DNA of 64,000 nt from Sagittula stellata E-37 (lineage in GTDB: Bacteria > Pseudomonadota > Alphaproteobacteria > Rhodobacterales > Rhodobacteraceae). The stretch covers positions 3,109,501 through 3,173,500 of the forward strand of contig NZ_CP155729.1 of NCBI RefSeq assembly GCF_039724765.1, written 5' to 3'. A program made the position numbers and the translations under genes. Under the pieces are notes generated by a model. That model was not told the origin of the DNA. It made no database searches and saw nothing but the letters and a program-made list of their open reading frames with translations. Shown here one piece after another: positions 47,031 to 56,668 of the stretch. How positions within the stretch are numbered: position 1 is the first letter of the stretch; every line of letters starts with the position of its first letter.

Positions 47031-47710
47031 ACGAGCGCGACCTGCGCGACGGGCCATCGGTTGGCAAGATCGTGCATCAAACGCCGATCTTCGTCCTCCA
47101 ACGGCCCTTTGGCCCCAGGACGAAACCGCATGCGGAAGGCGTTCAGAACGACATCCTCGCCAACGGCATCCACATCGTAACCGAAACGTCGTGCATCGTG
47201 CAGGAACTGCCCCGGATCGCCGGTGTCGTCGGGCCAAACCGCCACCCCCTGCAGTGCCAGCCTGCGCCAGTCGAAACGGGGGCCCGGGTCGATCTTGCGC
47301 CCCGGCGCCGTGTCGGAATGCCCGACGACCCTTTCAGGCGCGATCCGCCAGCGCGCCATGACACGACGCAGCAGGTTTTCGACCACCACCATTTGCCGCT
47401 CCGGGAATGGCGCGGCACCAGTATTCGCGATCTCGATCCCGATACTGTGAGAATTCACGTCGCGGACCGGACCCCACGCCCCCGCCCCGGCATGCCAGGC
47501 GCGATGCGTTTCACGCACCAGTTGCCAAGTGCGCCCATCCTCGGCAACGACGTAATGCGCCGAGACCTGCGCAGCCGGATCGCACAGCCGGTCACGGGCG
47601 GCCTCCGCGGTCTTCATCGCGGTGTAGTGCAGGACGATCATATCCGGCGCGGCGCAGTCGCGCCGGTCACCGACGTTTGGGGAAGGATGCCAGACCGGCT
47701 CTTCCGTCAT
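47027..47710 (-). CDS. N-acetylmuramoyl-L-alanine amidase (Amidase_2)
   Basis: A 227-residue zinc amidase of the AmpD/AmiD type that cuts the MurNAc-L-Ala bond of peptidoglycan or its turnover products. Zinc ligands are in MIVLHYTAM (His) and VVGHSDTAPGRKIDPGPRFD (His and Asp); VNSHSIGIEIANTG is the conserved core. There is no signal peptide, so a cytoplasmic AmpD-like role in muropeptide recycling is likely. Its ATG overlaps the stop of the upstream lipoprotein gene (ATGA); its stop overlaps the 3' end of pccR by 4 bases on the opposite strand. Confidence 0.92.
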   Translation of the reverse strand: MTEEPVWHPSPNVGDRRDCAAPDMIVLHYTAMKTAEAARDRLCDPAAQVSAHYVVAEDGRTWQLVRETHRAWHAGAGAWGPVRDVNSHSIGIEIANTGAAPFPERQMVVVENLLRRVMARWRIAPERVVGHSDTAPGRKIDPGPRFDWRRLALQGVAVWPDDTGDPGQFLHDARRFGYDVDAVGEDVVLNAFRMRFRPGAKGPLEDEDRRLMHDLANRWPVAQVALV

Positions 47711-48417
47711 CCCTTCGCGGCACGGAACGGCGCAGGATTCCAGCCGCAGGCGTAGCCGTCGCCGTCCGGGTCCATGCCTTTGCGGTCCTTCTCGGGGCCG
47801 CCAAGCGCGAGGAACTCTTCCTGCGCAAGGTCCGGCGACGCGAAAGAACCGCAGGAATTCTGATAGCGCGTCTCAGCCCGCAGGGACGACCGCTTGTACA
47901 GCGTCGTGCCCACCGGGTTCGTCGTGCGCAAGGCGTATTCGACGATGTTCGGCCGGTTGGTGCCCGGGCGCGTCGGCAGGTCGGTCGGCTGGATCACCTG
48001 ATATTGCGCTCGGTTCTGCTGGATCAGCGCCGCGTCGGCGGCGATGTCACGCTGTGCCGACACGGCATTGAAGTCGTTCTCACCGGAAATACCGGCGGAA
48101 TTCTCGACGATCTGCGGCGCCGGATTGGAAGGCGACGCATCGATGGGCGCCTGGCCGGAGTTCAGAGCCGCAGCCTGCCGTGCGGCGGCAGCGTCCTGCG
48201 GATCGAGCGTTCCGGATTGCACGGCAGCCGGCGGCGTGATCACGCCGGACTGGCCGGTTGTGCCGTTCAGTTGCGCCTCCCGTTCCGCACGATAGGTGTC
48301 GTAGTTGTTGAAGCCGACACCCTGTCCCGGATCGACAACCCCTGCCGCGCTGTCGGGTACAGAAGTCGTGCACGCCGTCAGCGCAAGTGCCGCCACTCCA
48401 CAAAGGATATACCGCAT
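47707..48417 (-). CDS. Lipoprotein with an Excalibur-like C-terminus
   Basis: A 236-residue lipoprotein: signal MRYILCGVAALALTAC with lipobox LTAC (Cys16). A long low-complexity mature region follows (Ala/Gln/Pro/Asn-rich, about residues 20-190). The C-terminal about 40 residues include NSCGSFASPDLAQEEFLALG and DRKGMDPDGDGYACGWNPAP, an Excalibur-like calcium-binding DxDGDGxAC motif. It is likely surface- or outer-membrane-linked and is translationally coupled to the amidase, which suggests a cell-envelope role. Confidence 0.8.
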   Translation of the reverse strand: MRYILCGVAALALTACTTSVPDSAAGVVDPGQGVGFNNYDTYRAEREAQLNGTTGQSGVITPPAAVQSGTLDPQDAAAARQAAALNSGQAPIDASPSNPAPQIVENSAGISGENDFNAVSAQRDIAADAALIQQNRAQYQVIQPTDLPTRPGTNRPNIVEYALRTTNPVGTTLYKRSSLRAETRYQNSCGSFASPDLAQEEFLALGGPEKDRKGMDPDGDGYACGWNPAPFRAAKG

Positions 48418-48458
48418 CAGATGTCCTGCCTGTCCCACCGGTTCTTTAGGCGAGCGCC

Positions 48459-49946
48459 TTACCACCATTGCACTGGTTTGGAAACAAAACCCGCCGCCCG
48501 TTCCAGCGCATAGGCGGTATTCAGCAGATCGCCCTCTTCCCACGGGCGACCAATCAGTTGAAGCCCGAGCGGCAGGCCCTGCCCGTTCAGCCCCGCGGGC
48601 ACGGAGACCCCCGGCAGACCGGCCAGGTTGACAGTCACGGTGAAGACGTCGTTGAGGTACATTGCGACTGGATCCGCCTCGACCATCTCGCCCAGGCCAA
48701 AGGCGGCAGAGGGGGTCGCCGGTGTCAGAATCGCGTCGATTCCTGCATGAAACGCGTCCTCGAAGTCCTTCTTGATAAGGGTCCGGACCTTTCGCGCACG
48801 ATTGTAGTAAGCGTCGTAGAAGCCTGCCGACAACACGTAGGTGCCGACCATCACGCGGCGCTTGACCTCTTCGCCGAACCCTTCGGCACGGGTGTTTTCA
48901 TACATCTCCGTGATGCCGTCACCCTGGCTCAGCTTCGCTCTGTGGCCATACCGCACGCCATCATACCGTGCCAGGTTGGACGATGCCTCTGCAGGAGCGA
49001 TCACATAATAGGCGGGCAGTGCGTATTTCGTGTGCGGAAGCGAAATATCGACGATCTCTGCACCCGCGTCCCGCAGCATGTCGCGACCGGACGCCCACAG
49101 GGCGTCGATCTCGGCGGGCATGCCATCCATGTGGTATTCCTTGGGAATACCGATTTTCTTGCCCTTGATATCACCGGTCAGCATGGACTCGAAGTCCGGA
49201 ACCGGCAGGTCGGCAGAGGTGGAATCCTTCGGGTCATGTCCGCACATCGCCTGCAACATGATTGCCGCGTCGCGCACATCCTTGGCCATTGGCCCGGCCT
49301 GGTCCAACGAGGAGGCGAAAGCCACGATGCCCCAGCGCGAGCAGCGCCCGTAGGTCGGTTTGATCCCGGTGATGCCGGTGAAAGCGGCAGGCTGGCGGAT
49401 GGAGCCACCGGTGTCGGTGCCGGTCGCGCCGAGGCACAGATCCGCCGCGACAGCCGCAGCGGAGCCGCCCGAAGACCCCCCGGGTGTCAGGTGTGCATCG
49501 TCATTGCCGCGCCGCCACGGGTTCACGGCGTTGCCGTAGACAGAGGTCTCGTTCGACGACCCCATGGCGAATTCGTCCATGTTGAGCTTGCCCAGCATGA
49601 CCGATCCCGCCTCGAACAGCTTGGTCGTGACGGTCGACTCGTACTCTGGCCGGAAGCCTTCGAGGATGCGCGAGGCCGCCTGTGACGCCACGCCTTTGGT
49701 GCAGAACAGGTCCTTGATGCCCAACGGGATGCCGCACAGGTCCGGGGCATCGCCCGTCTTCAGCCGTGCATCTGCCGCAGCGGCCTGTTCGCGCGCGATA
49801 TCCGGCGTTTTGTGCACGAAAGCATTCAAAGCGTCCGCGTTGTCGATGGCCGCAAGGCACGCATCGGTCAGTTCCGCAGAAGTCACGTCACCGGAACGCA
49901 GCGCATCGCGCGCCTCGGCAATCTTCAGTTTCGTCAGTTCGCTCAT
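48459..49946 (-). CDS. gatA: Asp-tRNA(Asn)/Glu-tRNA(Gln) amidotransferase subunit A
   Basis: A 495-residue amidase-signature enzyme. GatA releases ammonia from glutamine for conversion of Glu-tRNA(Gln) to Gln-tRNA(Gln), in a GatCAB complex. The catalytic Ser-cisSer-Lys triad is in [14 protein letters not shown] (Lys) and [20 protein letters not shown] plus [14 protein letters not shown] (Ser residues). The ATG at 49946 overlaps the gatC stop by one base (TGATG); gatB is not in the window. Confidence 0.96.
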   Translation of the reverse strand: MSELTKLKIAEARDALRSGDVTSAELTDACLAAIDNADALNAFVHKTPDIAREQAAAADARLKTGDAPDLCGIPLGIKDLFCTKGVASQAASRILEGFRPEYESTVTTKLFEAGSVMLGKLNMDEFAMGSSNETSVYGNAVNPWRRGNDDAHLTPGGSSGGSAAAVAADLCLGATGTDTGGSIRQPAAFTGITGIKPTYGRCSRWGIVAFASSLDQAGPMAKDVRDAAIMLQAMCGHDPKDSTSADLPVPDFESMLTGDIKGKKIGIPKEYHMDGMPAEIDALWASGRDMLRDAGAEIVDISLPHTKYALPAYYVIAPAEASSNLARYDGVRYGHRAKLSQGDGITEMYENTRAEGFGEEVKRRVMVGTYVLSAGFYDAYYNRARKVRTLIKKDFEDAFHAGIDAILTPATPSAAFGLGEMVEADPVAMYLNDVFTVTVNLAGLPGVSVPAGLNGQGLPLGLQLIGRPWEEGDLLNTAYALERAAGFVSKPVQWW

Positions 49947-50233
49947 CACTCGACCACCTTCGGAACCGCAAAGAAGCCTTCCCGGGCATCCGGCGCATTC
50001 GACAGGACCTTGTCCTGCATGCCTCCGTCCGTCACCCCGTCCTGGCGGCGTTTCAGCCGCATCGGCGTGACGGAGACCATGGGCTCCACCCCGTCGACAT
50101 CTACCTCGTTCAGTTGCTCGATGAACCCGAGGATGTCGTTGAAGGCATTTGCCAGCGCGGGCAGGTCGTCCTCTTCCACCTTGATCCGCGCAAGCTTGGC
50201 GACGCGGGCGGCGGTCTCGATGTCGATCGACAT
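49946..50233 (-). CDS. gatC: Asp-tRNA(Asn)/Glu-tRNA(Gln) amidotransferase subunit C
   Basis: A 95-residue GatC, the small belt subunit that holds GatA and GatB together. It shows [40 protein letters not shown] and [14 protein letters not shown], then the C-terminal [17 protein letters not shown] signature. The length is standard. It starts at 50233 behind GAAAGAGGCC and is coupled to gatA. Confidence 0.96.
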   Translation of the reverse strand: MSIDIETAARVAKLARIKVEEDDLPALANAFNDILGFIEQLNEVDVDGVEPMVSVTPMRLKRRQDGVTDGGMQDKVLSNAPDAREGFFAVPKVVE

Positions 50234-50551
50234 GGGGGCCTCTTTCGCAGAAAGTTCAAGCGCCGCTTTACCGTCCTGCCGCCCGGCCCGCAAGCATGTG
50301 TCGGGGCAACGCCGCACCGGACATGCCATGCACGGCGACGCTGCACGTTTTTCCCGATACCATACACCGAACGCCGCCATTCAGGCGTTCGAAGCACGAT
50401 CGGCCCCGCAGCGTGCCCCAGATGCCGAGACCGGCCCGAGCCATCCGGCAAATCCGATTTCTCACGCGACCGCCGGATTTTGCTTGCCTCGCCTCTGGCC
50501 TTCGGGCCGCGGCCTGCTAGCCTTCACGCAAAGGCCAGATGGAGAATGGAC

Positions 50552-51244
50552 ATGAAGATCACCTGGATGGGTCACGGCGGCTTCCGCATCGAAACGGGTG
50601 GCGAGGTGCTGCTGATCGATCCGTGGATCGACGGCAACCCGATGATGGACGGCAAAGACACCGACGCCGCCATCGAGGGGGCCACGCAGATCCTCCTCAC
50701 CCACGGGCATTTCGACCACACGGACGACATCGTGGACGTGTCCAACCGCACGGGCGCGCCTGTGCACGCCATCTTCGAGCTTGGCCATGCGCTGCAGGCG
50801 ATGGGCGCAAAGGAAGGTCACGCGTTCAACATGGGCGGCTCCGTCAGCTTCGGAGACGTGAAGGTCACCATGGTCCCGGCCTCGCATTCCTCGTCGATGA
50901 AGGTCGACGGTGTGGCAACCTACATGGGGCAGGAAGCGGGCTTTGTCATCGAAAGCGGCGGGACGGTGCTGTATCTCTCCGGCGACACCTGCCCGATGGC
51001 CGACATGGCGTGGATCGCGGAGTACTTCAAACCGACGATCGGCATCATCTCGGCGGGCGGCTACTACACGATGGACATGGAAATGGCCGCCTATGCCGCG
51101 AAAAAGTACTTCGATTTCAAGACCGTGATCCCATGCCACTACCGCACGTTCCCGGCGCTCGAACAGTCGGCCGAAAAGCTGGCAGCCGGCCTGCCCGGCG
51201 TCACCGTGATCGAGCCGCAGGTGCTTGAGCCCATAGAGGTCTGA
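50552..51244 (+). CDS. UPF0173 metal-dependent hydrolase
   Basis: A 230-residue metallo-beta-lactamase-fold protein of the UPF0173 family. It opens with KITWMGHGGFRIETGG; metal ligands are in LLTHGHFDHTDDI (HxHxDH), MVPASHSS, YLSGDTCPM (Asp) and VIPCHYRTFP (His). The substrate is unknown. The ATG at 50552 is preferred because GGAG lies 7 bases upstream; an ATG two codons earlier (50546) is possible. Confidence 0.93.
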   Translation: MKITWMGHGGFRIETGGEVLLIDPWIDGNPMMDGKDTDAAIEGATQILLTHGHFDHTDDIVDVSNRTGAPVHAIFELGHALQAMGAKEGHAFNMGGSVSFGDVKVTMVPASHSSSMKVDGVATYMGQEAGFVIESGGTVLYLSGDTCPMADMAWIAEYFKPTIGIISAGGYYTMDMEMAAYAAKKYFDFKTVIPCHYRTFPALEQSAEKLAAGLPGVTVIEPQVLEPIEV

Positions 51245-51325
51245 GTACGCACCGCACCCGGGTCGTATCGCACCGGGTGCGGTCGGTCGCTGCGGACCGT
51301 AGGGCGGGGCTGCGCGCCGCCCGTG

Positions 51326-51877
51326 TCAAGGCATCAAGACGCCCTGACGGTTGAAGGTCGACCGCTCCGTCGTCAGATCGTCGTAGATCAACTCCACCGT
51401 GACGGTCTCGACCGACTTCAGCGGGAAAGCCCTGTAGGGCAGCCCGTCGCTTTCCAGCATGGCATTGGGCTGGGCCGTGTCCTCGTGACAGGGCGGCAGG
51501 GGCCAATCCTCGGGCGCCGCGCCGTTCACGCCCAGCTTCATTGCAGCGAGCCCGCAACGCCAGCTCCAGATATGGGTCACGTAGATCAGGTCCTGCCCGT
51601 CCCATTCACGCACCGCAACCCAGTTGGCCCGGGTGGCGCCCATGATCGGCTTGATCTCGAGCGCGGTGAGGAAACGGCCCGTGGCCACCTGCGGTTCGGC
51701 CTCATAGGGAAGCGCTGCGGGCGTCTCCTCGGACGAGGCCACGGGCGGCGGCGCCTCCTCGGACGATGAAGCGGCGACAGGGGCCTCCGCGGGCGTCAGG
51801 GTCAGCGTCTCCCGCTCGGGGCCTGCGCCACCGCCGCCCGTCGCCAGCGCGATCAACACCAGAACCACATCCAGCAT
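51326..51877 (-). CDS. Exported hypothetical protein
   Basis: A 183-residue protein with a short N-terminal hydrophobic segment (MLDVVLVLIALATGGGG), possibly a signal anchor, then a Glu/Ala/Pro/Ser-rich linker (about 25-60). A folded domain with ALEIKPIMGATRANWVAVRE, WSWRCGLAAMKLGVNG and DDLTTERSTFNRQGVLMP follows. The ATG at 51877 follows GGGAGG at 5 bases. Related proteins occur in Rhodobacteraceae without known function. It is convergent with the UPF0173 gene. Confidence 0.7.
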   Translation of the reverse strand: MLDVVLVLIALATGGGGAGPERETLTLTPAEAPVAASSSEEAPPPVASSEETPAALPYEAEPQVATGRFLTALEIKPIMGATRANWVAVREWDGQDLIYVTHIWSWRCGLAAMKLGVNGAAPEDWPLPPCHEDTAQPNAMLESDGLPYRAFPLKSVETVTVELIYDDLTTERSTFNRQGVLMP

Positions 51878-51970
51878 CTCAACCTCCCTCTCCATGACCT
51901 TTCGGCAGATCGGCGCTTTCTGTCTGCGCAACCTCGCGTATACTGCCGGAAAAATGCGAGCAGCCTCACC

Positions 51971-52975
51971 ATGCCACGCCCCGAGCGCGACGCGCAAACC
52001 GTCAATATTCTTATCGTCGGCCAGAACGACCGCCTCGCCTACGAGGCACTATTGTTCGCCGCTTCCCGCGCCGAACGCTCGCCCAGGGACGGGTTCCGCC
52101 TGTTCGTAGCCGAACCCGCGCCCGGCGACCTCTGGCCCAACGACCCGACGATCCGCGACCCGGAGATCAGAGAGGCGCTCACCGACCTCGGCGCGACCTT
52201 CGTGTCTTTCGAGGCGCGCCACTTCGGCAACAAATACCCTTACGGCAACAAGATCGAGGCACTGTTTGCCCTGCCCGAGGGCGAACCCTTCGTGTTCTTC
52301 GACACCGACACGCTGGTGTTGGACGACCTCGGATCGGTGCCGTTCGACTTCGACCGGCCCACCGCATCGCTGCGCCGAGAGGGAACCTGGCCGCAGCCCG
52401 AGCTTTACGGCCCCGGCTACGGCGGCATCTGGAAATCGCTGTATGACCGCTTCGGGCTAGATTTCGGGTCGAGCCTCGACCTGACCCAGCCGGACGAATA
52501 CTGGCAGCGGTATCTCTACTTCAACGCCGGGTTCTTCTTCTACAGGTGCCCGAGGACCTTCGGGCAGCGCTTCCTCGATTACGCGCTGGAGATCCGCGAC
52601 ACCCCGCCCGAGGCGCTGGTTTGTCAGTCCCTCGACCCGTGGTTGGACCAGGTGGCGCTGCCGCTGGTGATCCATTCTTTCGGCGGCGGCAAGGACACCT
52701 TGCCCGCGGGCCTGCTGGACGGTTCCGTCACATGTCACTACCGCACCATCCCGATGCTCTACGCGCGCGAATCGGACAAGGCGGTGGAGGTGCTGGAAAG
52801 CGTGAGCGAACCCAACCGCCTGAAGAAACTGCTCAAGCAATACGATCCCTTCAAGCGCATGATCTACCAGGGGCGCGGTCAGAAAGCGCGCGCGCTGTTC
52901 GACCGCGACGACCTGCCCCGCCGCGAACAGGCAATCCGCAACACCTTGAAGCGGGAAGGTTTCTGGATGCGCTAG
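51971..52975 (+). CDS. Glycosyltransferase-like protein (GT-A type)
   Basis: A 334-residue soluble protein. The opening VNILIVGQNDRLAYEALLFA and the FVFFDTDTLVLDDLG segment (about residues 108-122), with a DTD triad after hydrophobic residues, resemble the nucleotide-sugar strand and metal-binding DxD of GT-A glycosyltransferases. YNAGFFFYRCP-like YFNAGFFFYRCPRTFGQRFL matches the acceptor-side region of GT8-like folds. The C-terminus is basic (LLKQYDPFKRMIYQGRGQKA). The family is common in Rhodobacteraceae and the substrate is unknown. Confidence 0.7.
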   Translation: MPRPERDAQTVNILIVGQNDRLAYEALLFAASRAERSPRDGFRLFVAEPAPGDLWPNDPTIRDPEIREALTDLGATFVSFEARHFGNKYPYGNKIEALFALPEGEPFVFFDTDTLVLDDLGSVPFDFDRPTASLRREGTWPQPELYGPGYGGIWKSLYDRFGLDFGSSLDLTQPDEYWQRYLYFNAGFFFYRCPRTFGQRFLDYALEIRDTPPEALVCQSLDPWLDQVALPLVIHSFGGGKDTLPAGLLDGSVTCHYRTIPMLYARESDKAVEVLESVSEPNRLKKLLKQYDPFKRMIYQGRGQKARALFDRDDLPRREQAIRNTLKREGFWMR

Positions 52976-53123
52976 GCGGGTCCGGCCCACCGGGCCGGGG
53001 ACCGGATCGGCATCCATGGACAAGGCGTCGCTGGCTTGCGCGCGCCAATGGGTGGATATCAACTCTTTTCGCACAAGACGGGGGAAAGCTGATAATCTCG
53101 TTCTAAGCGACAGGAGTTTTGCA

Positions 53124-54269
53124 ATGAGCAAAAGCACCACCATCTTCATCGGCACCACCAAGGGCCTTTTCCTGCTGAAGTCTGCCAACGGGCGCGACGG
53201 GTGGGTCCTGTCAGGGCCACATTGCGGCGGATGGCCCATCAACCACGCGCTGGGGGCGGATGGCGTGATGCTGGCTGGCGGCGGCGGCGATTTCCCGGGC
53301 GCGGGGATCTGGCGCTCCACCGATGAAGGCGTGTCGTGGGACGTGGTCAAGCTCGCCGACGGGGAGATGGACACATGGGCCCGCGCCGACCCTGAGGCCG
53401 CGAAGATCTTCGGCATCGACGCGTCCACCGACCCAGCGCCCTACAGCGGACGGATCAAAGCGATCTGGTCGCTGGCCAAGGCGGGTGACCGGATCTACGC
53501 CGGAGCAAAACCCGCGACACTCTTTTCCAGCGATGACAATGGGTTATCCTGGCAACCGGTGAACAGCCTGACGGACCACCCCTCTTCCGACAGCTGGCAG
53601 CCCGGCGCCGCGGGGCTCGTGCTGCACACCATCGTGTCCGATCCGAGGAGTCCGGACAAGATCTGGCTGGCGATCTCTGCCGCGGGCGTGTTCGCCAGCG
53701 ACGATGGCGGCGCAAGCTGGGAGCGGCGCAACCGGCTGGGCAACCTCGGCCCCTGCGGACACACGCACCACCCGGCCGGTCCGAGGGACGGCGAGACCGG
53801 TCATTGCGTCCACAGCATCGTTCGCGCGGGCGGTGAGGAAGACCTGCTTTACCAGCAGAACCACCACGGTGTGTTCCGGTCACGGGATGGCGGGAGGTCT
53901 TGGGACGACATCACCGAAGGGCTGCCCTCCACCTTCGGCTTCCCGATTGCCGTTCACCCGCAGAAGCCCGACACGATATGGACCCTTCCGCTCAACGGCG
54001 ACAGCGACGGCCGCTACCCGCCCGACGCCAGCGCCGCCGTCTGGCGATCGCGCGACGGGGGCGACACGTGGAAAGCCTGCCGTACCGGTCTGCCTCAGGA
54101 AAACTGCTACTTCACGGTGCTGCGGCAGGCGATGGCCACCGATCCGGGCGCGGGCCTGTGGTTCGGCACGAACTCCGGCTCGGTCTTTGCCAGTTTCGAC
54201 GAGGGCGACAACTGGCAGGAACTGGCGCAGCATCTGCCTACGGTCCTCTGCGTCGAGGCCGCGCACTGA
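53124..54269 (+). CDS. Asp-box beta-propeller protein (sialidase/BNR-like)
   Basis: A 381-residue protein without a signal peptide. Six Asp-box turns (S/RxDxGxxW) are visible: RSTDEGVSWD, SSDDNGLSWQ, ASDDGGASWE, RSRDGGRSWD, RSRDGGDTWK and ASFDEGDNWQ, consistent with a six- or seven-bladed propeller. The N-terminus IFIGTTKGLFLLKS is the family hallmark. Database names such as exo-alpha-sialidase or glycosyl hydrolase are not supported: the Arg triad of sialidases is not apparent. A CAGGAG site precedes ATG 53124. It is likely a cytoplasmic scaffold or enzyme of unknown activity. Confidence 0.82.
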   Translation: MSKSTTIFIGTTKGLFLLKSANGRDGWVLSGPHCGGWPINHALGADGVMLAGGGGDFPGAGIWRSTDEGVSWDVVKLADGEMDTWARADPEAAKIFGIDASTDPAPYSGRIKAIWSLAKAGDRIYAGAKPATLFSSDDNGLSWQPVNSLTDHPSSDSWQPGAAGLVLHTIVSDPRSPDKIWLAISAAGVFASDDGGASWERRNRLGNLGPCGHTHHPAGPRDGETGHCVHSIVRAGGEEDLLYQQNHHGVFRSRDGGRSWDDITEGLPSTFGFPIAVHPQKPDTIWTLPLNGDSDGRYPPDASAAVWRSRDGGDTWKACRTGLPQENCYFTVLRQAMATDPGAGLWFGTNSGSVFASFDEGDNWQELAQHLPTVLCVEAAH

Positions 54270-54436
54270 CCGGAGCGCGGAGGGTGGAGAATCTCCACCC
54301 TACGACCGCGCCCCACCCGGCCTGACGCAAAGGCAATGTTCCCTCCACCATGCTCCCCGGCACGGGCGCTTGCGCTTGTCGGCCCCCGTCGCTTCGCATA
54401 CCGTCGCGCCAAATTCGTCCAGAGGGAGAGGATCAT

Positions 54437-55729
54437 ATGACAGACGCACCCCAGTTCGGCTTTGACACGCTGCAAATCCATGCGGGCGCCCGGCCCGATC
54501 CGGCCACCGGCGCGCGGCAGGTGCCGATCTACCAGACCACGGCCTACGTCTTTCGCGATGCCGAACATGCCGCCGCGCTCTTCAACCTTCAGGAAGTGGG
54601 CTACATCTATTCCCGCCTGACCAACCCCACCGTCGCCGCGCTGCAGGAACGTGTCGCGGTGCTTGAAGGCGGTGTCGGCGCGGTCTGCTGTTCCTCCGGC
54701 CACGCGGCGCAGATCATGGCGCTGTTCCCGCTGATGGCACCGGGGCGCAACGTCGTGGTGTCGACCCGGCTTTATGGCGGCTCGATCACCCAGTTCAGCC
54801 AGACCATCAAGCGCTTCGGCTGGTCCGCGACCTTCGTCGACTTCGACGACCTCGACGCCGTGGCCGCGGCCATCGACGACGACACCCGCGCCGTGTTCTG
54901 CGAATCCATCGCCAACCCGGGCGGCTACATCACCGATCTCGACGCGATCGCGGCCGTGGCAGACAAGGCCGGGCTGCCGCTGATCGTCGACAACACCTCT
55001 GCCACGCCCTACCTCTGCCGCCCCATCGAACACGGTGCGACGCTGGTCGTGCACTCGATGACCAAGTACCTGACCGGCAACGGCACGGTCACCGGCGGCG
55101 CCGTGGTCGATTCCGGCAATTTCGACTGGTCCGCCTCGGACAAGTTCCCGTCTCTTTCGGCGCCGGAACCGGCCTACCACGGCCTGAAGTTCCACGAGAC
55201 GTTCGGCCCGCTGGCCTTCACCTTCCACGGCATCGCCATCGGGTTGCGCGACCTCGGTATGACGCTCAACCCGCAAGCGGCGCATTACACGCTGATGGGC
55301 ATCGAGACGCTGAGCCTGCGGATGCAGAAACACGTGGAGAACGCCAGGCAGATCGCCGAGTGGCTGGAAAAGCACGAGGCGGTGAAGGGCGTGACCTATG
55401 CCGGTCTCGCCAGTTCGCCCTATCACGACCGGGTGGCACGCATCTGCCCGAAAGGCGCGGGCGGGCTGTTCACCGTCGCACTGAAAGGCGGCTACGAGGC
55501 CTGCGTCAAGTTTGTGGATTCGCTGGAAATCTTCAGCCATGTCGCCAACCTCGGCGACACCCGCAGCCTGGTGATCCACTCCGCCTCCACCACCCACCGC
55601 CAGCTCACCGAAGAGCAGCAGGTCGCCGCAGGGGCGGCGCCGGACGTGGTGCGGATTTCCATCGGGATCGAAGACGCGAAGGACCTGATCGCCGATCTGG
55701 ATCAGGCGCTGCACAAGTCGCTGTCGTAA
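54437..55729 (+). CDS. metY: O-acetylhomoserine aminocarboxypropyltransferase
   Basis: A 430-residue Cys/Met-metabolism PLP enzyme that makes homocysteine from O-acetylhomoserine and sulfide. It starts GFDTLQIHAGARPDPATGAR. IYSRLTNPTVAALQERVAVL and SSGHAAQIMALFPLM form the cofactor pocket, and SMTKYLTGNGTVTGG carries the PLP lysine at about residue 210. The length (430 rather than about 390) and sequence fit MetY rather than MetZ or cystathionine gamma-synthase. The gene follows the beta-propeller gene after a 167-base gap, with GAGGGAGAGG before the ATG. Confidence 0.94.
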   Translation: MTDAPQFGFDTLQIHAGARPDPATGARQVPIYQTTAYVFRDAEHAAALFNLQEVGYIYSRLTNPTVAALQERVAVLEGGVGAVCCSSGHAAQIMALFPLMAPGRNVVVSTRLYGGSITQFSQTIKRFGWSATFVDFDDLDAVAAAIDDDTRAVFCESIANPGGYITDLDAIAAVADKAGLPLIVDNTSATPYLCRPIEHGATLVVHSMTKYLTGNGTVTGGAVVDSGNFDWSASDKFPSLSAPEPAYHGLKFHETFGPLAFTFHGIAIGLRDLGMTLNPQAAHYTLMGIETLSLRMQKHVENARQIAEWLEKHEAVKGVTYAGLASSPYHDRVARICPKGAGGLFTVALKGGYEACVKFVDSLEIFSHVANLGDTRSLVIHSASTTHRQLTEEQQVAAGAAPDVVRISIGIEDAKDLIADLDQALHKSLS

Positions 55730-55778
55730 TCTGACAGCGTGACGGCAGGGCGGATCGCCTCCGCCCTGCCCCGCTTTA

Positions 55779-56498
55779 TTATTGACCCAGCGCGTAGGTC
55801 ATCGTGACCTCGGCGCGGATCTCGATCTCGCCCGCCGCGACGGGCACGTCCTTGGCGGCGCGGGCTTCCATCACCACCGGCTCTGCCAGGTCCATCGGGC
55901 GCACGATCGGCGTCGCGCTGTCGGTCAGCGTGACCAGCGTACCCAGCGACACGCCTGCGGCTTCGGCGTAGAGTTCCGCCTTGGCACGCGCGTCCGCAAC
56001 AGCGCGGCGGCGTGCCTCGTCCTCGACCTCGCGCGGGTCCTGCAGGGTGAACTGCAGACCCTGCATCCGGTTCGCCCCCTCGTCCAGCACGTCGCCGAGA
56101 ATCGCGCCGAGCGAGTCGAGGTCGCGCACACGCACCTCCACGATGTTCTCCGCAAGGTAGCCTTCGAACACCTCGACTTCCTGCTCGCGGTTCCAGCGCC
56201 GCTCTTCCGAAAGGTTGAGCGAGGTGGTCTTGATGTCGTTCTCCGCAACGCCGAGCTCCTGCAGCCGCGCCAGGATCGCCGACACTGCGGCCGAGGTCGA
56301 ATCCATCGCCTCTGCTGCGGTTTCTCCACGGCCCTGCGCACCGAGCCTCAGAACCGCCATGTCGGGGGTGGCCACGACTTTCGCCTCGCCCGAAACAGTC
56401 ATGCGGCCGGGGGCCTGGGCAGGCGCCTGTCCGGGCGTTTCCTGGGCAAAGGCCGGCCCGGTCATCGCCACAAGTAAAATCATCGTTATGAAGCGCAT
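55779..56498 (-). CDS. SIMPL domain (DUF541) periplasmic protein
   Basis: A 239-residue exported protein. Signal peptide MRFITMILLVAMTGPAFA. The mature chain has the SIMPL/DUF541 pattern: MTVSGEAKVVATPDMAVLRL, LQELGVAENDIKTTSLNLSE and VADARAKAELYAEAAGVSLG. Family members such as BP26 and YggE form periplasmic ring assemblies linked to oxidative stress, but the role here is not known. It is convergent with metY and divergent from the 1206-residue protein gene. Confidence 0.9.
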   Translation of the reverse strand: MRFITMILLVAMTGPAFAQETPGQAPAQAPGRMTVSGEAKVVATPDMAVLRLGAQGRGETAAEAMDSTSAAVSAILARLQELGVAENDIKTTSLNLSEERRWNREQEVEVFEGYLAENIVEVRVRDLDSLGAILGDVLDEGANRMQGLQFTLQDPREVEDEARRRAVADARAKAELYAEAAGVSLGTLVTLTDSATPIVRPMDLAEPVVMEARAAKDVPVAAGEIEIRAEVTMTYALGQ

Positions 56499-56668
56499 CG
56501 CAACATCCTAAAATCAGGGAACATTTCCGCCCAAGGGTCGGTCATCGGGCGGTCCGCGTCCATCCCCCGGGCGAGGTCTTTCTTCCCCTCGGCGAAGAGT
56601 TGCCATATACTTCGTGAAAAAGGGATAAACCCTCCCCCGAGCACGGCAGGACTGGTAAGACCCGCGCC

